Shown: positions 1 through 4,943 of the stretch, piece after piece | Numbering within the stretch: the first letter of the stretch is position 1 | How the letters are laid out: every line of letters begins with the position of its first letter | Source of the DNA: an uncultured Eubacteriales bacterium | Lineage (GTDB): Bacteria > Bacillota > Clostridia > Oscillospirales > Oscillospiraceae | DNA: 12,954 nt | Assembly: GCA_900546415.1 (NCBI GenBank) | Contig: URCY01000053.1 | Span: forward strand, 1 to 12,954 | Direction: 5' to 3' | Notes under the pieces: generated by a model | What the model was told of the DNA's origin: nothing | Seen by the model: the letters and a program-made list of their open reading frames with translations, nothing else | Databases searched by the model: none | Made by a program: the position numbers and the translations under genes

Positions 1-53
1 ATTTGGAACAAAATCCCTCGCTGACCACTCTTGCGATTTAATCAGAGGTTCCC
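1..53 (+). repeat. Right-arm end of the dispersed inverted-repeat element (copy A, cut by window edge)
   Basis: This matches the right arm of the complete copy at 2946-3105, with the same GGAACAAAATCCCTCGC core and the same closing stretch. It ends in AATCAGAGGTTCCC, which is the reverse complement of the left-arm start (GGGAACCTCTGA) and so shows the terminal inverted repeat clearly. The left part lies outside the window. A 12-bp A6T6 palindrome (54-65) follows directly, and the ribosome binding site of the next gene comes right after it, so the element sits immediately upstream of a gene as the other copies do. Confidence 0.85.
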
Positions 54-83
54 AAAAAATTTTTTGAAAGGCGGATTCTTTTT

Positions 84-1325
84 ATGAATGCATTCTTACC
101 GGCGGATATCCTCATGCCCCAGACCGACAGCATGGAAAAGTGGGCGGTCATTGCCTGCGACCAGTTCACGTCGGATCAGGCCTATTGGGACAGAGTGCGG
201 AAAAATGCCGAGGGCGCGGTTTCCACGATCAACCTGATCCTGCCGGAGGCCGAGCTTGGCACCGAAAAAGAGGCGGAGCATACCCGCGTCATCAACGAGA
301 CCATGGCGCGGTACATGAAGGATCACGTCTTCACGACCTATCAGAACAGTCTGGTCTATGTCGAGCGCACGCTCGAAAACGGCTCCGTGCGCAAGGGCCT
401 GGTCGGCATGGTCGACCTCGACGCCTATGACTATTCCACCGGCGCGACCTCGCCGATCCGCGCCACCGAGCGCACCGTCGCCGAGCGCATTCCGCCGCGT
501 CAGCGCGTGCGCCGCGACGCGCCCATCGAGCTGCCGCACATCCTCATGCTCTGCGACGACCACAAAAAGGAGCTGATCGAGCCGATCGGCGCGAAAAAGG
601 ACAAGCTCAAGAAGCTCTATGACTTCAACCTGATGGAAAACGGCGGCCATATCGCCGGCTGGCTCGTCGAGGGCGCGGATGTTGACGAGTTCAACCGCGT
701 GCTGGCACATTACACCGAGACCGTGGGCGAAAAATACGTCGGTCTGAAGGGCGTGCCGATGGTCTTCGCCGTCGGCGACGGCAACCACTCGCTCGCCACC
801 GCGAAATCCTGCTACGAGGAGCTGAAGGCGAAGCATCCCGGCGAGGATCTTTCCAACCATCCGGCGCGCTACGCCCTCGTCGAGCTGGAGAACATCCACG
901 ACGATGCGCAGGTCTTCGAGCCGATCCACCGCGTGGTGTTCCGCTGCGACCCGCATAAGCTGCTCAAAACGCTGGAGGAGACATGGTGCGCCGAGGGCGG
1001 CTTCCCCGTCAAGTGGTACATCGGCAAGGAATCCGGCACGGTTTACCTCGACCGCGCGAAGTCCGAGCTGGCCGTCGGCGCGCTGCAAGGCTTCCTCGAC
1101 GACTATCTCAAGCACAACCCCGGCGAGATCGACTATATCCATGACGACGACGCGCTGATCGAGCTTGCGCAGCAGGAAAACGCGATCGGCTTCCTGCTCC
1201 CGGCGATGGAAAAGAGCCAGCTCTTCCGCGGCGTCATCGCCGACGGCATCCTGCCCCGCAAGACCTTCTCCATGGGTCACAGCCGCGAGAAGCGCTATTA
1301 TCTCGAGGGCAGAAAAATCAAGTGA
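84..1325 (+). CDS. DUF1015 family protein
   Basis: This 413-residue protein belongs to the DUF1015 family, whose members are widespread in Clostridia, Thermotogae and archaea and have no function I can state with certainty. The recognisable family blocks are SPIRATERTVAERIPPR (123-139), GDGNHSLATAK (231-241) and the C-terminal GILPRKTFSMGHS (388-400). The length is normal for the family and there is no signal peptide or membrane segment, so it should be cytoplasmic. The start at 84 is supported by GAAAGGCGG at 66-74, nine bases upstream. The stop overlaps the GTG start of ispE (GTGA), which suggests coupled translation. From memory, DUF1015 genes often stand beside serA/serC in Clostridia; the upstream neighbour is outside the window, so this cannot be seen here. 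Confidence 0.9.
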   Translation: MNAFLPADILMPQTDSMEKWAVIACDQFTSDQAYWDRVRKNAEGAVSTINLILPEAELGTEKEAEHTRVINETMARYMKDHVFTTYQNSLVYVERTLENGSVRKGLVGMVDLDAYDYSTGATSPIRATERTVAERIPPRQRVRRDAPIELPHILMLCDDHKKELIEPIGAKKDKLKKLYDFNLMENGGHIAGWLVEGADVDEFNRVLAHYTETVGEKYVGLKGVPMVFAVGDGNHSLATAKSCYEELKAKHPGEDLSNHPARYALVELENIHDDAQVFEPIHRVVFRCDPHKLLKTLEETWCAEGGFPVKWYIGKESGTVYLDRAKSELAVGALQGFLDDYLKHNPGEIDYIHDDDALIELAQQENAIGFLLPAMEKSQLFRGVIADGILPRKTFSMGHSREKRYYLEGRKIK

Positions 1326-2179
1326 ACACGCTCTGGGAACCGGCCTACGCCAAGCTGAACCTGACGCTCGACGTGCTGGGCAAGCGCCCGGACGGCTATC
1401 ACGAGCTGGTCAGCGTGATGCAGACGGTCTCGCTCTGCGACGACGTCGGCGTGCTGACGCAGACCGGCGCGCCGTGGGAGCTGCGCTGCGCCGCGGCGGG
1501 CGTCCCGCTCGACCGACGCAATCTTGCGTGGCGCGCCGCCGAGGCATTCTTTGACGAGGCGCGGCTCGACCCGAACGGTCTGACCATCCGCATCAACAAG
1601 CGCATTCCGATGCAGGCGGGGCTGGCCGGGGGCAGCGCGGACGCCGCCGCCGTTCTGCGGGCGCTGAACCGCCGCTATGACGGCGTGCTCCCCGACGAGA
1701 CGCTTCTGCGTCTGGCCGGGACGCTCGGCTCGGACGTGCCCTTCTGCGTGCGCGGCGGAACGGCGCTGGCACGCGGACGCGGCGAACGGCTGGAGCGTCT
1801 GCCGGATGCGTCGGAGCTTTGGTTCGTGCTCTGCAAGCCGGAGACGGCCTGCTCCACGCCGGAGCTGTTTGCCCGGCTCGACTGCGTTGAGCCGACGCGC
1901 CGTCCGGACACGCAGGCCATGTGCCGCGCGCTCAGGCGCGGCGACCCGGCGGAGCTCGGCGCGCTGCTGTGCAATGTGTTTGAGGCGGCGGCATTGCCGC
2001 TGCATCCGGAGCTGGCCGACCTCAAGAGCCTGCTTTCGAGCTGCGGCGCGCTCGGCGCGCAGATGACCGGCAGCGGCTCGGTCGTGTTCGGAATTTTCGC
2101 CTCGGAGCAGGCGGCCTGCGCCGCGTGGCAGACGATCAGCGAGCAAAATGTCCGCTGCTTCGCCGTAAAAAGCGTATAA
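1322..2179 (+). CDS. ispE: 4-diphosphocytidyl-2-C-methyl-D-erythritol kinase
   Basis: IspE phosphorylates the 2-hydroxyl of CDP-methylerythritol with ATP, the fourth step of the non-mevalonate (MEP) route to isoprenoids. The 285-residue protein has the three GHMP-kinase motifs: the N-terminal AYAKLNLTLDVLGKRPDGYH (8-27), the glycine-rich ATP loop PMQAGLAGGSADAAA (96-110) and the C-terminal GAQMTGSGSVVFG (245-257). The catalytic pair of the family corresponds to Lys11 and Asp138 (in GSDVPF). The GTG start at 1322 overlaps the previous stop by four bases; GAGGG at 1305-1309 could serve as the binding site. Starting here puts the AYAKLNL motif at its usual distance from the N-terminus. A terminator-like hairpin follows ten bases after the stop, so it is probably the last gene of its transcript. 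Confidence 0.96.
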   Translation: MNTLWEPAYAKLNLTLDVLGKRPDGYHELVSVMQTVSLCDDVGVLTQTGAPWELRCAAAGVPLDRRNLAWRAAEAFFDEARLDPNGLTIRINKRIPMQAGLAGGSADAAAVLRALNRRYDGVLPDETLLRLAGTLGSDVPFCVRGGTALARGRGERLERLPDASELWFVLCKPETACSTPELFARLDCVEPTRRPDTQAMCRALRRGDPAELGALLCNVFEAAALPLHPELADLKSLLSSCGALGAQMTGSGSVVFGIFASEQAACAAWQTISEQNVRCFAVKSV

Positions 2180-2203
2180 GCGATCTGAATCCCGTCCATA
2201 ATT
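2174..2203 (+). promoter_or_regulatory. Possible sigma-F/sigma-G type promoter of spoIIR
   Basis: GTATA at 2174-2178 fits the -35 element GYWTA of forespore sigma factors. Fifteen bases later comes GTCCATAATT (2194-2203), which partly fits the sigma-F -10 pattern GGNRANANTR. Read as sigma-G, CATAATT at 2197-2203 fits CATNNTA in six of seven positions at an 18-base spacing. spoIIR is known to be transcribed by sigma-F in Bacillus subtilis, which makes a promoter of this type expected here. The match is partial and judged by eye. The -35 overlaps the ispE stop codon, and initiation would fall near 2210, inside the loop of the following hairpin. Confidence 0.35.
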
Positions 2204-2237
2204 CCTGTAACTTTTACAGGAACGGACGGGATCTTTT
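2189..2237 (+). terminator. Terminator-like hairpin ending at the spoIIR start codon
   Basis: ATCCCGTCC (2189-2197) pairs perfectly with GGACGGGAT (2224-2232). Inside it, TTCCTGTAA (2202-2210) pairs with TTACAGGAA (2214-2222) around the loop CTT. The stem is followed by CTTTT and then directly by the ATG of spoIIR at 2238. This is a good intrinsic-terminator shape for the DUF1015-ispE transcript, though the T run is short. The only Shine-Dalgarno-like sequences for spoIIR (AGGA at 2218-2221 and GGACGGG at 2224-2230) lie in the 3' arm, so the fold would also hide them. Confidence 0.6.
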
Positions 2238-2855
2238 ATGGCAAGGTATTGGTTTCTTCTCAAGCGCTGGGTCGCGCTGCTCGGCCTGACGGCGACGGCC
2301 GCCGCCGTGATCTTCACGGTTCAGACCGCGGCGCTGCAAAAAACACTTGCGGACAAGACGCTGCGTCTGCACGTTGTGGCGAATTCCGACACCGACGCCG
2401 ATCAGGCGCAGAAGCTGCGCGTGCGCGACGCCGTGCTCGGGACGGTCGGCGCGCTGACAGACGGCTGCTCGAGCCGCGCCGAGGCGGAGCAGGCGCTCGG
2501 AGCGGGCCTGGGACGCGTGCAGGCGGCGGCGCAGGACGTTCTGACCGCAGAGGGCTGCGACCTGCCGGTGCGCGTCTCGCTGGAGAATCAGCGCTTCGGC
2601 ACGCGTACCTATGACACGTTCACCCTCCCCGCCGGAACATACCGGGCGCTCTGCGTGCGCATCGGCGCGGCGCAGGGACACAATTGGTGGTGCGTCGTGT
2701 TCCCGACGCTCTGCACGGCGGCCTCCGGTGAGGAGACGGCGCGCATCGCCGCCGCAGGCGGCTTTGACGCCGACGAGACCGAGCTGGTCACGGATGCCGA
2801 CGGGTATGTTCTGCGTTTTAAGCTGCTCGAATGGCTTGATGAGTTGTTTTCGTGA
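2238..2855 (+). CDS. spoIIR: Stage II sporulation protein R
   Basis: SpoIIR is made in the forespore and secreted across the inner forespore membrane, where it triggers the SpoIIGA protease to process pro-sigma-E in the mother cell. The 205-residue protein has an N-terminal hydrophobic segment (about 12-30) after basic residues, fitting a secretion signal or anchor. The family block RLHVVANSDTDADQAQKLRV lies at 43-62. The second block includes the conserved GHNWWCVVFPTLC (147-159), preceded by TYDTFTLPAGTYRALCVRIG (124-143). The length is normal. No free ribosome binding site precedes the ATG: the candidates lie inside the hairpin at 2189-2232. The protein identifies the organism as a likely endospore former. 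Confidence 0.95.
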   Translation: MARYWFLLKRWVALLGLTATAAAVIFTVQTAALQKTLADKTLRLHVVANSDTDADQAQKLRVRDAVLGTVGALTDGCSSRAEAEQALGAGLGRVQAAAQDVLTAEGCDLPVRVSLENQRFGTRTYDTFTLPAGTYRALCVRIGAAQGHNWWCVVFPTLCTAASGEETARIAAAGGFDADETELVTDADGYVLRFKLLEWLDELFS

Positions 2856-2872
2856 CAGGAATATGTTATACT
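2844..2872 (+). promoter_or_regulatory. Candidate sigma-A promoter for trmK and the Nif3 gene
   Basis: TTGTTT at 2844-2849 and TATACT at 2867-2872 are separated by 17 bases, and TG stands at 2864-2865, giving the extended -10 form TGTTATACT. The -35 is weak (three of six) and lies in the last codons of spoIIR. The first repeat unit starts only a few bases after the -10, so the leader of this transcript would consist of repeat sequence for more than 200 bases before trmK. Confidence 0.5.
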
Positions 2873-2874
2873 TA

Positions 2875-2945
2875 ATGAACCTCTGAATCAATTGGCTGCG
2901 GCGCTCAGCGGGTCTTTTGCCCCAACTTATCGGTTTGAAAATCAT
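2875..2945 (+). repeat. Solo left arm of the dispersed element (copy B)
   Basis: This 71-base unit is nearly the same as the left arm of the complete copy that follows it, in the same orientation, with the core CTGCGGCGCTCAGCGGGTC and the end GGTTTGAAAATCAT. Its first bases have drifted (ATGAACC in place of GGGAACC). Together with copy C it forms a direct tandem duplication of the arm. It carries the variant CCCCAACTT, also found in the first unit of the array at 12755 but not in the other units. Confidence 0.85.
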
Positions 2946-3105
2946 GGAAACCTCTGAATCAATCGGCAGCGGCGCTCGGCGGATCTTTTGTCCCAGCTTA
3001 TCGGTTTGAAAATCTTGAAATACGTAAAGGATTCCTGCGATTTCCAAACCTCAATCTGGAACAAAATCCCTCGCCGACCGCTCTTGCGATTGAATCAGAG
3101 CTTCC
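2946..3105 (+). repeat. Complete dispersed inverted-repeat element (copy C)
   Basis: The element runs from GGAAACCTCTGAATCAATCG to GATTGAATCAGAGCTTCC. Its two halves are imperfect inverted copies of each other along most of their length: for example TTTTGTCCCAG and GGTTTGAAAATC on the left mirror CTGGAACAAAA and GATTTCCAAACC on the right. Compared with the other complete copy at 4770-4919 it has about ten extra bases in the central loop. No clean target duplication is visible around copies B and C. No protein is encoded that I would credit; the shape is that of a MITE or a long palindromic intergenic repeat. Confidence 0.85.
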
Positions 3106-3116
3106 TAAGATCGAAC

Positions 3117-3150
3117 CGAACGCGCCGATGCATCGCTGCCGGCGCGTTCG
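3117..3150 (+). other. GC-rich hairpin upstream of trmK
   Basis: CGAACGCGCCG (3117-3127) pairs perfectly with CGGCGCGTTCG (3140-3150), leaving a 12-base loop. The following bases (TCCTATCTGTT) are only moderately T-rich, so this is a poor intrinsic terminator. It lies between the end of repeat copy C and the trmK ribosome binding site (AAGGAG, 3166-3171), and could be a leader structure or a weak attenuator. Confidence 0.5.
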
Positions 3151-3181
3151 TCCTATCTGTTAAGTAAGGAGAACACGACGC

Positions 3182-3895
3182 ATGTCAGAACAGAAACTGC
3201 CGATCTCCGCGCGGCTGCGCTGCTGCGCCGAGCAGGTGCCGCAGGGCGCGCGCGTCGCCGACGTCGGCGCGGATCACGGCTATCTCGGCATCGAGCTGCT
3301 GCGCAGCGGGCGCTGCGCCTTTGTCCACGCAAGCGATCTGCGCGCGCAGCCCCTGCAGCGGGCGCGCGAGAACGCCCGCCGCTTCGGCACCCTTGAGCGG
3401 ATGCGCTTTTCGCAGGCCGACGGGCTTGCCGCCGTCGCGCCGGCGAGCGTGGACACGGTGCTCTGCGCCGGGATGGGCGGCGATCTGATCGCCCGGATCG
3501 TTGAAAACGCGCCGTGGCTGCGCGACCCGCGCTATTTGCTGATCCTTCAGCCGCAGTCGTCGGGCAACGATCTGCGCCGCCGTCTGGCGGTGCTGGGCTT
3601 CGCCATCGAGCGCGAGACACTCGTCGAGGACGGCGGCTTCCTGTATTTCGTGCTCTGCGCGCGCTACCGTGCGCCCTATGCGCTCACGCCGGGGCAGCAG
3701 TACGCCTCGCCGACGCTGCTGGCCTCGGGCAGCCCGCTCCTGCCGCGCTATCTCGCGCGCATCGAGCACGCGCTGCGCCTGACGGTCGCGGGCATCGGGC
3801 AGTCGAAGCGCCCGGACGCGCCGCAGAGACTGGCTTACTATCAGGCCGCGCTCGACGAGATCCGACAATTCATCGAACAGGAGCAACATACATGA
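3182..3895 (+). CDS. trmK: tRNA (adenine-22-N1)-methyltransferase
   Basis: TrmK uses S-adenosylmethionine to methylate N1 of adenine 22 in the D-loop of tRNAs. The 237-residue protein shows a class I methyltransferase start: VADVGADHGYLGIELL (25-40) is the SAM-binding motif I, followed by the TrmK hallmark CAGMGGDLIARI (95-106) and the LQPQ block (122-125). The C-terminal third (about 160-237) is the helical, partly coiled region typical of this family. The ATG is preceded by AAGGAG at 3166-3171 with ten bases spacing. The stop overlaps the start of the Nif3 gene (ATGA). The trmK-Nif3 pair is conserved in Firmicutes (yqfN-yqfO in B. subtilis), which supports the call. Confidence 0.93.
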   Translation: MSEQKLPISARLRCCAEQVPQGARVADVGADHGYLGIELLRSGRCAFVHASDLRAQPLQRARENARRFGTLERMRFSQADGLAAVAPASVDTVLCAGMGGDLIARIVENAPWLRDPRYLLILQPQSSGNDLRRRLAVLGFAIERETLVEDGGFLYFVLCARYRAPYALTPGQQYASPTLLASGSPLLPRYLARIEHALRLTVAGIGQSKRPDAPQRLAYYQAALDEIRQFIEQEQHT

Positions 3896-4683
3896 CAACG
3901 GTACAGAATATCCATGAGTTTTTAAAGACCCTTGCCCCGGAGCGCTATGCCTATGACTGGGATCATGTCGGCCTGCTCTGCGGCCGCGCCGACCGGCCGG
4001 TCACGAAGGTTTTAATCGCGCTCGACCCCTTTGCCAATGCCTGCCGGGAGGCCAAGGAGGTCGGCGCGGAGCTGCTGCTGACGCATCACCCGGCGATCTG
4101 GTCGCTTTCGGCCGTGAACGACGCGACCGAGGCGGGGCGAAACCTGCTGTTTCTGATCGAAAACGGCATTGCCGCGCTCAACGCCCACACGAATCTCGAC
4201 CGCGCGCCCGGCGGCGTGAACGACTGCCTTGCAGGGCGGCTCGGCCTGACGGATGTTGCGGTGCTGCATCCGGACGGCACGGACGCGCAGGGACGGGACT
4301 ACGGCCTTGTGCGCGTGGGGCGCTGCGCGGAGATGACGCCGGAGGCCTTCGCGGCGCATGTGCGCGACGCGCTGCATTGCCCCGGCCTGCGCTATGCTGC
4401 CGGGATGCGGCCGATCCGCCGTGTCGCGGTCGGAGGCGGCGCGTGCGGCGGGGAGCTGGAGGCCGTCGCGGCGTCCGGCTGCGATGCCTTCGTCACGGCC
4501 GACCTGAAATACAACCAGTTCGCCGATGCGGCCGCGCTCGGCCTGACGCTGGTCGACGCAGGCCATTTCGAGACGGAAAACCCCGTCTGCGAGTATCTTG
4601 CCGCGCAGGTGCGCGCGGCCTTCCCGGAGGTCGAGGTGCGCGTTTCGCAGAGACACGGCGACTGCATCCGCTTTTTGCGCTGA
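3892..4683 (+). CDS. Nif3-like dinuclear metal centre protein
   Basis: This is a Nif3/YqfO/YbgI family protein, a group of toroidal hexamers with a two-metal site; some are annotated as GTP cyclohydrolase I type 2, but the cellular role is not settled. The metal ligands are visible: His65-His66 in LLLTHHP, Asp103 in AHTNLD, and His225 with Glu229 in AGHFETE. The N-terminal WDHVGLLCG (23-31) also fits. The length of 263 residues matches the short form without the PII-like insert seen in YqfO of B. subtilis. The same frame stays open far upstream (from 3514), but the ATG at 3892 is right: it overlaps the trmK stop, follows AGGAG (3879-3883), and begins at the family's N-terminus. Confidence 0.93.
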   Translation: MTTVQNIHEFLKTLAPERYAYDWDHVGLLCGRADRPVTKVLIALDPFANACREAKEVGAELLLTHHPAIWSLSAVNDATEAGRNLLFLIENGIAALNAHTNLDRAPGGVNDCLAGRLGLTDVAVLHPDGTDAQGRDYGLVRVGRCAEMTPEAFAAHVRDALHCPGLRYAAGMRPIRRVAVGGGACGGELEAVAASGCDAFVTADLKYNQFADAAALGLTLVDAGHFETENPVCEYLAAQVRAAFPEVEVRVSQRHGDCIRFLR

Positions 4684-4709
4684 AAAATCCGCAATTCGGA
4701 AAAGAATAC

Positions 4710-4738
4710 TGGAAAACGGCGGCAAAATCTGATATAAT
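4710..4738 (+). promoter_or_regulatory. Extended -10 sigma-A promoter of the gdpP operon
   Basis: TATAAT at 4733-4738 is a perfect -10, preceded by TG at 4730-4731 (TGATATAAT). TGGAAA at 4710-4715, 17 bases upstream, is a four-of-six -35. The site lies in an AT-rich stretch in the gap after the Nif3 gene, against a GC-rich background. Initiation would be near 4745, giving a leader of about 200 bases that contains the whole repeat copy D before gdpP. I see no convincing terminator between the Nif3 stop and this promoter. Confidence 0.65.
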
Positions 4739-4769
4739 AAACTATCCGTAATTTCGACGGGATTCGATG

Positions 4770-4919
4770 GGAAGCTCTGATTCAATCGCAAGAGCGGTCG
4801 GCGAGAGGGTTTGTTCCAAATTGAGGTTTGGAAATCGCAGGAATACTTTAAGATTTTCAAACTGATAAGATGGGACAAAAGACCCGCTGAGCGCCGCAGC
4901 CGATTGCTTCAGAGGTTCC
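4770..4919 (-). repeat. Complete dispersed inverted-repeat element with 5-bp flanking duplication (copy D)
   Basis: On the minus strand this reads as the same element as copy C, from GGAACCTCTGAAGCAATCGG to the end GAATCAGAGCTTCC, 150 bases. The ends are terminal inverted repeats (GGAAGCTCTGA against GGAACCTCTGA). The perfect direct repeat CGATG stands on both sides, at 4765-4769 and 4920-4924, as expected of a target-site duplication. The element lies inside the presumed 5' leader of the gdpP operon. A fold of the whole element would form a long interrupted hairpin with a loop around 4835-4850. No transposase is encoded. Confidence 0.88.
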
Positions 4920-4924
4920 CGATG

Positions 4925-4932
4925 AAAAGGGG
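4925..4932 (+). promoter_or_regulatory. Ribosome binding site supporting the TTG start of gdpP
   Basis: AAAAGGGG lies eleven bases before the TTG at 4944. It begins directly after the second CGATG of the repeat insertion, so the element ends at the very edge of the translation start region. The nearby ATG at 4922 is in another frame and would not give GdpP. Confidence 0.55.
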
Positions 4933-4943
4933 CGTGCTGACGG

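Noticed and set aside
96..1280. Long minus-strand reading frame opposite the DUF1015 gene, and similar long antisense frames elsewhere.
   Set aside because: GC-rich codon bias leaves antisense frames open. They lack family similarity, and the + strand genes are unambiguous.
2214..3047. Minus-strand frame of 277 codons running from the repeat into spoIIR.
   Set aside because: It is made of repeat sequence plus the antisense of spoIIR, with no recognisable domain.
2875..3105. CRISPR array from the direct repeats.
   Set aside because: Units of 71 bases adjoin without spacers and the element is palindromic and dispersed; no cas genes are present.
3514..3891. Possible N-terminal extension of the Nif3 protein.
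   Set aside because: It would overlap trmK out of frame; the extension is low-complexity Arg/Ala-rich sequence, and the ATG at 3892 has a good ribosome binding site and family start.
4686..4700. Short stem TCCG / CGGA after the Nif3 gene as a terminator.
   Set aside because: Only four base pairs and no T run.
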